A stretch of 64,000 nt of DNA, taken from Syntrophaceae bacterium. GTDB taxonomy: Bacteria > Desulfobacterota > Syntrophia > Syntrophales > UBA2192. The translations under genes were made by a program, and so were the position numbers. The DNA is taken from contig JABLXY010000001.1 in assembly GCA_013177795.1 (NCBI GenBank), positions 1 to 64,000 of the forward strand, read 5' to 3'. A model generated the notes under the pieces. It saw only the letters and a program-made list of their open reading frames with translations, was not told where the DNA came from and searched no databases. This document shows, in pieces, positions 53,470 to 62,721 of this stretch (the first letter of the stretch is position 1; each line of letters opens with the position of its first letter).

Positions 53470-54550
53470 CTAGTGTCGCGAGTCATTAATCCGCTTACAA
53501 AAGCGTGAGAGGGATGCCAAGATGTCATCCGCTGTTTTCGTCCACACAAACGGTTTCGGATTTGCGTTATGGATCGAGAGATAGTCTTTGATCGCGTCTC
53601 CAACTGCCGCGTGCTCCGATGGGTCCCCCTGCGGATCTGTTTTTCCGTGAGGGCGGCAAACCATCGTTCGACCAGATTGAGCCAAGAAGCGCCCGTGGGG
53701 GTGAAGTGCACGTGGAAGCGTGGCCTCTTGGCCAACCAGGCACGGATGGCAGGCGTCTTGTGCGTGCTGTAATTGTCCAGGATCAAGTGAACATCCAACG
53801 ATTCAGGGACCGCGTTGTCGATTCGATCCAGGAACTTCCGAAACTCGACAGCCCGATGCCTCCGATGGCATTGCCCGATCACCTCCCCGGTTTTCACATT
53901 CAGGGCGGCAAAGAGGGACGTCGTCCCGTTGCGACGGTAGTCATGGGTGCGCCGTTCAATCTGCCCGGGTCGCATCGGGAGAATGGGCTGTGTGCGATCC
54001 AGCGCCTGAATCTGGGACTTCTCATCGACGCACAAGACCAGCGCACGCTCCGGCGGATTGAGGTACAAGCCCACAATGTCCCGGACCTTCTCAATAAAGA
54101 GCGGATCCGTGGAGAGCTTGAAGGTCTCGCAACGGTGGGGCTGCAAGGCAAAGGCGCGCCAAATGCGACTGATCGCACTCTGGCTCAGCCCGGAGGCCGC
54201 TGCCATCGAACGGGTGCTCCAGTGCGTCGCATCTCTCGGGGACGATTCCAACGTCATGGTGATCACCCGTTCAACCTCCTGATCCGAGATGGCTCTCGGG
54301 GCGCCGGGCCGCGGTTCGTCCAGCAAGCCGTCCAGACGACTCTCGACGAACCGATTCCGCCACTTGCCGATGGTCTGCCGGGTGAGTTGAAGCGCCTCGG
54401 CCACCTCACCGTTGGATCTGCCGGCTGCACAGGCAAGCACGATCCTTGCCCTGCAGGCAAGGGCTTGAGCGGTTTTCGGTCTTCGCGCCCACCGAAGCAC
54501 GTTTCTCTCTCTTCCTCGGTCAGCGTCAGGGGAGCAAGCGGACGACTCAT
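53470..54550 (-). pseudogene. IS630-type transposase with two frameshifts
   Basis: The protein starts [17 protein letters not shown] at 54550 (AAAGGAGGATCGAC upstream). The frame is lost one codon later and resumes as [20 protein letters not shown]. The main frame carries the helix-turn-helix ([13 protein letters not shown]) and the DDE domain with [30 protein letters not shown] and [16 protein letters not shown]. Near 53595 a second one-base loss shifts it; the true end ([20 protein letters not shown] ... KRINDSRH) lies in another frame and stops inside the terminal repeat. Two separated lesions argue for decay, not programmed frameshifting. Confidence 0.88.
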
Positions 54551-54624
54551 GTCGATCCTCCTTTTTCCCCTTTGGATACAGGAATTACCCTCGTTTGTCA
54601 ACGAATTTATAACTCAGGACACTA
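53471..54624 (-). mobile_element. IS630-family element, decayed
   Basis: The element is about 1.15 kb. Its ends form inverted repeats: TAGTGTCGCGAGTCATTAAT on the left and the reverse complement of the right end, TAGTGTCCTGAGTTATAAAT. TA lies at both borders, as expected for IS630/Tc1-type insertion at TA. The transposase inside is broken twice. The right border abuts the left inverted repeat of the next element. Confidence 0.85.
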
Positions 54625-55496
54625 GCGTTGTTTACAGTTTCGGGGTAATCAGACGAGGCAGCGACCTCAGAAGGAGACCCCGATGGTTATACACAAGAGC
54701 ACGCGCCTGACCCCGTACCAGAGACAGGCGATTTACACGTCCTATCACGAGGACAAGAAGAAGGTCAGCGACCTGGCCGAGGCGTACCACGTCTCTCGAC
54801 CCACGATTTACAAGATCCTCCGGCGCGGTCGGCAAAGGGACTTTACGGTACACAAGAGCGTCAACCAACGATTCCGCTGCCTGCGGTACGGCATCAAGCG
54901 GCTCGCCAAGGTCAAAGCGGAACTCGAGGCGAAGTTAAAGAGCCAGGCCAGGCGCTACAACAAGGACTACCCCGGGCAGATGTTCCATGGCGACACGAAG
55001 CGCCTGCCGCTGCTTGAGGGTTAGAAGGCCACGGAGCGCCGGGAATACCTCTTCGTGGCCATCGACGACTTCTCCCGGGAGCTCTACGCGGCCATCCTGC
55101 CGGACAAGACCCAGGTCTCGGCCAAGGCCTTCCTGGAGCAGGTCCTAGAGGAATGTCCCTATACGATCGAGCAGTACTACACCGACAACGGCAAGGAGTA
55201 TAAAGGGGACCCGAAGCACCACGCGTTCATGACGCTCTGTGCCGAGCATCATATCGAGCAGCGCTTCACCCGGATCCGTAACCCCAAGACCAACGGCAAG
55301 GCCGAGCGGGTCATCCAGACGATCATGGAGCTCTGGCACAACAAGACCCGGTTTGTCTCCTCGGCGCATCGGAAAACGGAACTCAAGCGGTTCCTGAACT
55401 ACTACAACGGCGTTCGTCCCCACAAGGGGATTGGGGATTTAACCCCGGAAGAGAAGTTGATCGAGTATTTTTATCCCGAAAAACTGTAAACAACGC
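54625..55496 (+). mobile_element. IS481-like element, decayed
   Basis: An 872-base element bounded by inverted repeats: GCGTTGTTTACAGTTT at the left and its complement AAACTGTAAACAACGC at the right (55481-55496). It carries one integrase-type transposase with an internal stop. The left end directly touches the IS630 element. No clear target duplication is seen. Confidence 0.82.
54683..55489 (+). pseudogene. IS481/rve-type transposase with in-frame TAG
   Basis: Both parts are in the same frame. The N-terminal part has a helix-turn-helix (LAEAYHVSRPTIYKILRR). The catalytic rve domain follows the TAG at 55022-55024 (YLFVAIDDFSREL, YYTDNGKEYKG and FTRIRNPKTNGKAERVIQT supply the DDE residues). 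The TAG falls in LLEG-stop-KATERREYLF, where the family commonly has glutamine, so a CAG to TAG change is likely. Starts at ATG 54683 with AGAAGGAGA upstream. Confidence 0.87.
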
Positions 55497-55591
55497 TCGA
55501 CGTTCTCACAATTAAGGCATGGAACCCCGGTCGTTTTGTTAGCCCACGTAAGAGCGGCCCAGGCGGCAGCATCTGGGCTGGAAAGGTATCC

Positions 55592-56683
55592 GTGAGCATG
55601 AATCGGAATATTGTCCCCATCATGGTAGCTATCGTATTCACCATATTGTTGCCTTCGGGAGTACAGTCGGAGCCTCGTATTCATGTAGTCTCCGGAGCCG
55701 TATCGGAGGGGCAGTTGATCAGCATAGCCGGATCCGGTTTCGGGTCCGTCGGCCCGAACGTTCTGCTTTTTGATGATTTCGAAAAAGGGCGTGATGGGGC
55801 TCAAATTGCCACGGCGCCGGGGGCGGCAACCGTGGGAAACTGGGATTACACGCGACTGACGGTCAGGTATTCCACATCTTTTTCGCACAGCGGATGGACT
55901 TCGCTGCATTCGGACTGGGGTTCAGATGGTGCGGCGGAAGGCAACAGACTCGCCGGAAAGAAACTCGGTGCTGCAACCGAACTGTTTTTCAGCTGGTGGC
56001 AATACATACCGATCGGCGCTCATGTACCCGGCGGCGGTGGGCCTCACGGACCGAACTGGAAGTTTTTCTGGCTCTTCGGGCCCCGTTTCCCCCAAAGCGA
56101 CTACACCTGCGTGTTGATTACAGACACGCTTCCGCCGGGTTATGCGGATTATGTCGGCTTCGGTCTTAAGAACGACAACACCCCACCTCCTCGCTTTTCT
56201 CTAGGGTGGATTTACCCCGTAGAGTTCAGGAAAGGGGAATGGAAGAGGTTTGATCAATATTTCAAATGGGGAACTTCGAATAATGGACACTTCGGCCTGT
56301 GGGAGCTGAAGAGCACCGGCTATCATCAATGGGCGGATGCTAGGAATGTCACGACCGGTCACGAAGGGGAGATCTGGGAACACCTTAACTTTCCTGGATA
56401 TGGAAGGGGCGATTCAAACAATGCCCACACATATTACGATGACATCTATATTGCAAAAGGGCCTGGTGCCAGGGCCCGTGTGGAAATAGGAAACAAGCCA
56501 ACTTATTCGAAATGCACGAATCTGGCAATCATCACCCCGACAACTTGGACGGACAATAGGATTACGGCGACGGTGCGTCAAGGCTCCTTCAAAGCGGGTG
56601 ACAATGCCTACCTGTTTGTCATCGACGCGAAGGGGGCCATCTCCCCGGGTTATCCGGTAACAATAGGGGGCAGCAGGCCGTAA
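55592..56683 (+). CDS. Secreted TIG-like/jelly-roll-like protein, paralog 2
   Basis: A 363-residue paralog of 52099. Signal peptide (IVPIMVAIVFTILLPSGVQS), first TIG half (VSGAVSEGQLISIAGSGFGS), insert domain with LFDDFEKGRDG, FFSWWQYIPIG, GPNWKFFWLFG, KGEWKRFDQYF, LNFPGYGRGDSNN and YYDDIYIAKGPGARARVEIGN, then second TIG half (CTNLAIITPTTWTDNRITATV ... GYPVTIGG). It ends without the proline tail of paralog 1. GTG at 55592 lies seven bases after GGAAAGG. A GCCCAG/CTGGGC hairpin precedes it (55558-55579). No sigma-54 match is seen upstream; the two insertion elements lie between it and paralog 1. Confidence 0.72.
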   Translation: MSMNRNIVPIMVAIVFTILLPSGVQSEPRIHVVSGAVSEGQLISIAGSGFGSVGPNVLLFDDFEKGRDGAQIATAPGAATVGNWDYTRLTVRYSTSFSHSGWTSLHSDWGSDGAAEGNRLAGKKLGAATELFFSWWQYIPIGAHVPGGGGPHGPNWKFFWLFGPRFPQSDYTCVLITDTLPPGYADYVGFGLKNDNTPPPRFSLGWIYPVEFRKGEWKRFDQYFKWGTSNNGHFGLWELKSTGYHQWADARNVTTGHEGEIWEHLNFPGYGRGDSNNAHTYYDDIYIAKGPGARARVEIGNKPTYSKCTNLAIITPTTWTDNRITATVRQGSFKAGDNAYLFVIDAKGAISPGYPVTIGGSRP

Positions 56684-56778
56684 CGGTTCAGAATGGAACG
56701 AAGACAATACCATGGAACACCTAAAAACTACATCTAACTGCTCCCTGATACAACTCGCTTGCGCGCATCCGGCTTACC

Positions 56779-57618
56779 ATGCCAGAAAAGAGTGAAATCC
56801 GACTGTACCGGCTCATTTCACGGTCGCCTGTCGGGTATGTCTTTCACTCTCTAAGAACGAGAAAGACTCCCCGCATCGTCCTCGTCTATCACGGTGTCGC
56901 TCCGCAAGACCCCGCATGTGTCGATTCAATTCTGTTTCGAGAGCATATCGCCTATCTGAATGAACACTGCCGCATCATGTCTCTGGATGACGTCCTCAAT
57001 GCACGCGAACAAACGAACCGACCGGCAGCCGCCATTACATTCAACGATGCCTTCGCGAGCTTGCTGGAACACTCGTTGCTAGTGCTTTCCGAGCGTCGCG
57101 CTCTTGCCGTAATCTTTGTTCCCACAGGTTATCTCGGGAAACAATGCTTGGGATTACAAGTCGGCAGAGCCATTGATGACGATCATGACTGCGGCTGATG
57201 TGCAGGACATCTAAAGTCGGGGATTCGAAATTGGCAGCCACTCACGGTCTCATATCCGGTTGCGTGGACTGGATGTCGTCGCCTTGCAGCAGGAGATCGG
57301 TGATTCGAAAAGGATGCTTGAGGATTTGCTTGGGAAACAAATGGAACATTTGCCTATCTTCATGGAGGTAGGAACGATTTTGACGCGCGGGCCATGGAGG
57401 CAGTGAAAGAGGCAGGCTATCGGTCGGCGGTTACGACATATTTTGGCCGTCACAACCACCATTTTCACCGTTATGAGATCCGGAGAATCATCATCTGGCC
57501 CCGTGATACGATCCATGATCTTCAGATGAAGATCGACGGGCATTACGATTGGCTGATCTTAAAGGAGTTCGCGGTTCACAAAGTGAAAGCCGCCACAAGG
57601 AGGATACGTGCTCGATGA
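56779..57618 (+). pseudogene. Polysaccharide deacetylase, degraded
   Basis: The first frame (to 57198) has LVYHGVAPQDPACVD and a catalytic motif changed from TFDDG to TFNDA. It then shifts frame; a further stop interrupts, after which FEIGSHSRSHIRLRGLD (metal histidines) can be read, another shift occurs, and the end AGYRSAVTTYFGRHNHHFHR ... YDWL runs to the stop at 57618. Several lesions plus the lost aspartate show a dead gene. The next glycosyltransferase start overlaps its stop, so it was once an operon member. Confidence 0.85.
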
Positions 57619-58724
57619 AGGTCGTGCACATGATCGACAGCGAGGGAATGTACGGCGCAGAATACGTCCTTTATAATCTGCTTCCATGCCTGCGAAAGAT
57701 CGGCATCGATGCGATGCTTGCCTGTCTGAGCCCGACTGATTCGGCAGGTGCAGACCTTGGGCGGGGATTAGAAAAAAAGTGCGTTCCCGTTGTCTACTTG
57801 GACGAGAAAAAAAAAATCAGCTTGAGGGGTTTGCTGTCCATCTACCGGACGTTGAGATCGTGCCATGCAGACATTCTGCATGTGCACGGGTACAAAGCCA
57901 CGATACTCGGAGGAATGGTTGCACGGGCTACAGGTGTACCGTTTATTTCGACCTATCATGCTGAAGCCGGAAAATATCCCGAACTATCGACGTACGTGAG
58001 AATAGAAACTCCATTTCTCAGAGAAGCAGCCCGAATTATTGCCGTCTCAAAAGTCATCAAAGACGATTTGACTAAACGGGGCATTCCCGAAGGCAAAATT
58101 ACAGTCATTCACAACGGCATCGAGGATCCAATTCGACATGCGCTGGAGGACGGAGGCTTGGAGTGTGAGAATGAAGCTTACGTGCGTATTCTGTGTGTCG
58201 GGAGGCTGATACCAGTGAAGCGGTTCGACTTGGTTGTCCGAGCGTATTCCGTATTACGCAAGGAATTCGATGACATGTATCTTACCATTGCAGGAGCCGG
58301 CCCTTTGGAAACTGAGCTGAGATCTATGGTGAGAAAATATGGCTTGGGCGATTCTGTCAACCTGCCAGGCTATGTATCCGATACGGCAATATTATTCCGT
58401 CAGGCGGACATTTTCGTCCTGCCCTCGGAAAGCGAGGGCTCGCCCGTAGCGCTGATAGAAGCCATGGCATATGGAAAGCCAATCGTAGCATCCGCGGTTG
58501 GAGCGATTCCGGAGATGACAACTGGAAATGCAGGAGCACAGTTAATTGCGCCTTGCAACTTGGAACAGCTCATTGATGCGCTGAGGCGATTCATTGCGGA
58601 TCCCTCTTATCGTCGCAAGTCGGGTAAGCTTGCGCGAAAGCGGTTCGAGAGTTGCTTCACGGCGGAAACGATGGCGGCACGATATGGCGAGCAATACGAG
58701 ACGTGCCTGCGAGGGGCCCGATAA
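57615..58724 (+). CDS. Family 4 glycosyltransferase
   Basis: A 369-residue GT-B enzyme. It opens VVHMIDSEGMYGAEYVLYNL, has ILHVHGYKATILGGMVARAT, a donor-domain VGRLIPVKRFDLVVRAY and the E-x7-E motif in SESEGSPVALIEAMAYGKP. It is intact although both neighbours are broken. The ATG at 57615 has AAGGAGG 12 bases upstream and overlaps the preceding stop (ATGA). It is likely cytoplasmic and may be expendable if its pathway partners are lost. Confidence 0.9.
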   Translation: MKVVHMIDSEGMYGAEYVLYNLLPCLRKIGIDAMLACLSPTDSAGADLGRGLEKKCVPVVYLDEKKKISLRGLLSIYRTLRSCHADILHVHGYKATILGGMVARATGVPFISTYHAEAGKYPELSTYVRIETPFLREAARIIAVSKVIKDDLTKRGIPEGKITVIHNGIEDPIRHALEDGGLECENEAYVRILCVGRLIPVKRFDLVVRAYSVLRKEFDDMYLTIAGAGPLETELRSMVRKYGLGDSVNLPGYVSDTAILFRQADIFVLPSESEGSPVALIEAMAYGKPIVASAVGAIPEMTTGNAGAQLIAPCNLEQLIDALRRFIADPSYRRKSGKLARKRFESCFTAETMAARYGEQYETCLRGAR

Positions 58725-59661
58725 GTGACGGACGAGATTGCCATTGACGCTTACGAGAAAAGTGACCGGGAAGAGTGCATCCGTCTGCATGCCTACACGT
58801 TCCCCGGCACAAGCGATGAAGCGATATACAAGCGGCGCTTTGAATCCGAGGGCAGGCTCGACCCGATCATCATTTGCGCAAAGCACCGGGGGAAGGTCGT
58901 ATCCTTCAGCTCGCGGATCCCCTATGTGTTTACGTACATGAAGAAAAGTTAACTTGGCCGTCAATCAGGCGAAAGCGCCACAGACGCCGCATATTGCGGA
59001 ACTGGGATTTTCAAGAATGTTATTCGTCACGCCGATCAGATCGCACTGCAAAAGGGAATCTACTTCTTCGTCGGTTTTTTGAACCCCGTGAGCTACAGCT
59101 CGTTCATCAAGTCAGACTACCGCCCGATCGAGACGTATCGATATGCATTGCGCCTTCTTCACCCATTTAGAAGGCGGGAACCTAGCAACATAGGTGCAAC
59201 CGCGCGGTATTTCGAGGGGTCCATGCTCATATAGGATGACAGGATAACCCCGGCAGTGAACTTGGAGTACGGAAAATGGCGATATGATGACAATCCAAAG
59301 GATTACGAAGTGCATACATATGAGGAGGATGGAAGCTATGCGGTGTTCTTCCTGCAGCGGAATATTAGAAAAGGGATATCGGAGGTGTTGCTTCTCGACT
59401 TCCAACTGACGAATTATAACAACAAATTCGTCGAACATGTCTTTCGATACATGGATGCCACGTTATCCCGACAAGCCTGTTACATCAGGACTTTTTTTCA
59501 ATGAAAACACAGACCGGGGGAGAATTCTCAGAAATTATTTTCCAATACGTATAAAGAGCAAATATCAGGTATTGATTGTCAAAAGCATTTCTGACGGTCT
59601 CGATTCGAATATCTTCCTCAATGCAAACAACTGGGATATCATGCCCCATTGTGTGGATTAG
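58725..59661 (+). pseudogene. GNAT-like acyltransferase, degraded
   Basis: The first 75 codons are open (IDAYEKSDREECIRLHAYTF ... RGKVVSFSSRIPYVFTYMKK). Then at least three frame changes and stops follow, with recognisable pieces: GIFKNVIRHADQIALQKGIY (acyl-CoA helix of a GNAT), FVGFLNPVSYSSFIKSDYRP, VNLEYGKWRYDDNPKDYEVH and the C-terminal NANNWDIMPHCVD. The whole would be about 310 residues. It begins right after the glycosyltransferase stop. It is clearly non-functional. Confidence 0.78.
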
Positions 59662-59848
59662 TTGTAATGATCAACTGTAACGGTCGAATTGATACATCAA
59701 CACGGATGGATGTGAAAAACTATAAAAAACTAGCTAGTGCATACTCTTTCTGCACATCGGCCGGAGTTCTTGATTGTATATGTCTGTCGATTCGGATATA
59801 AATGAAAAGGAATTTATGGTGACGGTCGCGTGCGGAGGGAGCAGCGGT

Positions 59849-61000
59849 ATGCGTCGATATATTGGGCGGGAACTTGTACGTTGGTTTTTCTGTGCTTTAC
59901 TTTCACTGGGATATGGATGCGGAGGGGGCGGTGGTGACAGTGGAACAGCGCAGAACAGTTTGCCAAACATATGCACAGTTTCAGGTGTTCCGTCCGTCAG
60001 CAATGTGTCTGGCACGATATCGAATGGCCAGACGATTACTATTACGGGTTCGGGGTTCGGCTCATGCAGCCCCACGGTTGTCCTTTTCGACGATTTCGAG
60101 AAAGGCACGAATGGAAATCCAATTTCGACAGCCCCTGGTTCCGCTCAAGTAGGTCATTGGACTGCAGTGGAGGATGCCCCGGACAACCCTAGGTATTCAT
60201 CGGCATACCGCCACAGCGGAAGCAATTCTTTTCTTGCTGACCAGTCGACAGGGGATGGTGGTCACTGGGCAGTTGTTAATTTTAATGGGACGTATTTTGT
60301 ATACTTATCATTCTGGGTATTCCTCCCATCCGACAGGGAGGTGCCCGGAACTGGAGAGCCTTTCGGTCCGAATTGGAAACTGGCCGATATCACCGGTGGA
60401 AATATTCTCGCGGGGGAATATGCAAGCAACTGGACGGCCGGTGTTGTTCTCCACGATCTGCCCCTCGCATCGGGTACTTTTCAATTGCCAAACCCATGGC
60501 ACGACACCGCGGGCTTGACAGAACTTGGCTACGGGAGCACTTCTTGGACGAAAGGCCGTTGGCACAGATTCGAAAATTTCTACGCTGGAAGCTGGTCAGG
60601 CAATGGCATTATACAGATGTGGGAAACTAATGCGACGAATGCAAGAACACCTGTATGTGACGAAGCGAATCTGAATACGATCCATTCCAGCGATACATGG
60701 TCATGGTTTAGGTTGCATGCGTATGCGCGGCAGGACACGCGCGGCCAATGTTATTATGACGATGTATACGTAGCAACGGGTCCCGGCGCCAGGGCCCGAG
60801 TTGAAATCGGCAACTCGGCAAATTACGAAGATTGCACCAATCTTGCTGTTTTCACGCCGACCAGCTGGAGTGATACCACCATTAATACGCAGGTCAGATC
60901 AGGTTCATTCTCGGCAGGGCAAAATGTATATCTATTCGTTATCAATTCATCGGGGACAGCATCTGCAGGCTATCCATTGACGATGGGCAACACTTATTGA
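59849..61000 (+). CDS. TIG-like/jelly-roll-like lipoprotein, paralog 3
   Basis: A 383-residue paralog with a lipoprotein signal: WFFCALLSLGYGC, Cys24, followed by GGGGG. The ATG at 59849 has GGAGGG ten bases upstream and is preferred over the frame opening at 59774. First TIG half (VSNVSGTISNGQTITITGSG), insert domain (VLFDDFEKGTNG, YLSFWVFLPSDREVPG, GPNWKLADITG, KGRWHRFENFYAG, YYDDVYVATGPGARARVEIGN), second TIG half (CTNLAVFTPTSWSDTTINTQ ... GYPLTMG). The WWQ and FPGYGRGD motifs of paralogs 1 and 2 are changed (SFW, LHAYARQD). It is membrane-anchored where the others are soluble, so may be the docking version. Confidence 0.72.
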   Translation: MRRYIGRELVRWFFCALLSLGYGCGGGGGDSGTAQNSLPNICTVSGVPSVSNVSGTISNGQTITITGSGFGSCSPTVVLFDDFEKGTNGNPISTAPGSAQVGHWTAVEDAPDNPRYSSAYRHSGSNSFLADQSTGDGGHWAVVNFNGTYFVYLSFWVFLPSDREVPGTGEPFGPNWKLADITGGNILAGEYASNWTAGVVLHDLPLASGTFQLPNPWHDTAGLTELGYGSTSWTKGRWHRFENFYAGSWSGNGIIQMWETNATNARTPVCDEANLNTIHSSDTWSWFRLHAYARQDTRGQCYYDDVYVATGPGARARVEIGNSANYEDCTNLAVFTPTSWSDTTINTQVRSGSFSAGQNVYLFVINSSGTASAGYPLTMGNTY

Positions 61001-61319
61001 TCAGCAAATCGTATCGTTTTCTAGAGCTCTTAAATATCATTTGTCAAAATCAACCGAGAAGATCAGTAATTGAGTCATTTTCACCATTCCCATCAACAAA
61101 TATTCAAGAGATCCGATGGCAGAGCAGAAGTATCCCAAAACAAAATCTCGCAAGTGTCGGATTTGAGGTCTCCTCCCTCTGAAGCATGGAACACATCCCG
61201 TGGGGGTAAAACCATGCTCGGTTAGTTCCTTCCTTAGGTCGGTCCGCAAAATCAATCTAACGTTGACGTCAACATTGCCACGGAGTCCTTCGTATTACCA
61301 TCACGGGTATTCAACCTTT
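61001..61319. other. Gap with a hairpin and a 12-bp palindrome
   Basis: No gene is seen in 319 bases. AGCATGG (61183-61189) and CCATGCT (61212-61218) can pair. GTTGACGTCAAC (61262-61273) is a perfect palindrome, like a dimeric regulator site. Before the IS4-type insertion this sequence was about 130 bases upstream of prsK, so it may be part of its promoter. Confidence 0.45.
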
Positions 61320-61328
61320 ATACTGCAT
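61320..61328. repeat. Target duplication, left copy
   Basis: ATACTGCAT occurs directly outside both ends of the insertion element (here and at 62654-62662). A 9-base duplication is in the range for IS4-type transposition. Confidence 0.9.
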
Positions 61329-62653
61329 CACTACTGTCCCAACGTTAGTTGAATAAATTCGGTTGGTTGTCGTTTTGGTCTGCGTGATTTTCGCACCGGG
61401 TGCCCGAGAGAGCCTGTAAAATGGGCGTTTTCTCGAACAGGGAGACACTCAAAATCTGTAAAATGGTGTAGAGGCTCTGGTCTAGACCCAGACGCTTCTT
61501 GACGATGGCAACCAGGACATAGATGGAGATGGCGATCCAGATTTGCGTCTTTACGGCATTCTCGGAGGTGCCGTAGAAGGCCTTGATCCGCAGGTGCTGC
61601 TTGATCCACTTGAAGAACAGTTCGATTTGCCAGCGGCATTTGTAGAGGCGCGCGATCGTGAGAGCCGGAAGCGTGGTGTTGTTGGTCAGAAAGACCAGCC
61701 GCCGATCCTGGTCGGAATCGTAAAAGCGGATCCGCCGCAGCTTCCCGGGGTAGTCCGTCCGGGCGTAGAAGCCGTGAAGGGAGACAATCTGGTCGCATTG
61801 CAGGCCCGAGGCCTTGTCCACGGGTTGGGAGTAGAGCCGCCGGAACCGGAAGCCGCTCTTGGCCCGGGTCACGAAGAAGGTCGAGCTCTGATGGATGTGG
61901 TGGAGGCGGCCGAAGTCCAGATAGGCTCGATCGAGGATGTAGATGGCCCCCGGTTCGATGGGGATCTCGTCGAGGATGTTGACCTCGTGAACCCGGCCGG
62001 GGGTGATGACGGCAATCGTCGGGATGTTGCCCCGAAGATCGAGCAGCGTATGGAGCTTGACGGCTCCCTTGCGTCGGCGGAACGTGGCCCAGGGGAACAG
62101 CGACAGGCACAAGTCGATCGTCGTGGCATCCAGGGCATAGACGCTCTGCTCCAGTTCGATTCCGAAGGTGTCGCCGGCGTAAAGTTGCCGGGCCCGGCCA
62201 ATAAGGACATGGGCGAAGTCGGCGTAGATGCGCCAGTCTCGCACCTGGTTGGCATGCGCCAGCGTGTTGCGGGAGACTTTGCCACGGATGCCCATGTGGT
62301 AGAGCTTCCGGTTGGCCGAGCGCAGGCATGCCTGGATGTCCCGCAGGCTCTCGCGATAGGTCAGCTGGGCGAAAGCCATGCACAGGTACTGGTCCCAGCA
62401 CGAGAAGCTCTTGATCTTGTAGTTGCCGTTGTAGCGCTCGACGCAGGAGCGAAACTCGTGTGTCGGCAGGAAGTCCATAAGTTGAGGGAAGATCGTCCGT
62501 CCGGTGTTCATCCGCCGTCTCCTTCCGCAAGGATGCGGAAGTATGCCACCGGAGTAAAATCGAGTTCAAATCGATTACGGACATGTCGCCCCTCAAAAAG
62601 CCATGGCAGGCGGGTTTCCGCCCGCTAACCAGTCAAACGTTGGAACAGTAGTG
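61329..62653 (-). mobile_element. Intact IS4-family element
   Basis: A 1325-base element with 18-base terminal inverted repeats that match at 17 positions: CACTACTGTCCCAACGTT on the left, and CACTACTGTTCCAACGTT as the complement of the right end. A 9-base direct duplication flanks it. The transposase is uninterrupted, so the insertion is probably recent and the element may be active. It separates paralog 3 from prsK. Confidence 0.93.
61345..62511 (-). CDS. IS4-family transposase
   Basis: A 388-residue DDE transposase. The N-terminal RTIFPQLMDFLPTHEFRSCV resembles the DUF4372 region. Catalytic aspartates lie in VYALDATTIDL and YILDRAYLDF, and the YREK-type signature is YKCRWQIELFFKWIKQ with the catalytic glutamate. 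GGAAGGAGA precedes the ATG at 62511. The stop codon overlaps the left inverted repeat. All motifs are intact. Confidence 0.93.
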   Translation of the reverse strand: MNTGRTIFPQLMDFLPTHEFRSCVERYNGNYKIKSFSCWDQYLCMAFAQLTYRESLRDIQACLRSANRKLYHMGIRGKVSRNTLAHANQVRDWRIYADFAHVLIGRARQLYAGDTFGIELEQSVYALDATTIDLCLSLFPWATFRRRKGAVKLHTLLDLRGNIPTIAVITPGRVHEVNILDEIPIEPGAIYILDRAYLDFGRLHHIHQSSTFFVTRAKSGFRFRRLYSQPVDKASGLQCDQIVSLHGFYARTDYPGKLRRIRFYDSDQDRRLVFLTNNTTLPALTIARLYKCRWQIELFFKWIKQHLRIKAFYGTSENAVKTQIWIAISIYVLVAIVKKRLGLDQSLYTILQILSVSLFEKTPILQALSGTRCENHADQNDNQPNLFN

Positions 62654-62662
62654 ATACTGCAT
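62654..62662. repeat. Target duplication, right copy
   Basis: ATACTGCAT, the second copy of the 9-base sequence found at 61320-61328. Confidence 0.9.
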
Positions 62663-62721
62663 AGATGGAACAGATGGAACTGGTTGAAATCCACCCGAGA
62701 CATCTCTTTCATTAACCACGA

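Noticed and set aside
53470-54550. Programmed frameshifting of the IS630 transposase
   Set aside because: There are two far-apart lesions and no slippery sequence at either; decay is simpler.
55022-55024. In-frame TAG in the IS481-like transposase as possible pyrrolysine or programmed readthrough
   Set aside because: No stem-loop insertion element or Pyl genes are seen. The TAG stands where family members commonly have glutamine, so a simple CAG to TAG mutation explains it.
55540-55591. Riboswitch before paralog 2
   Set aside because: Only a single six-base stem (GCCCAG/CTGGGC) is present and it lacks the conserved core of cyclic-di-GMP or other known riboswitches.
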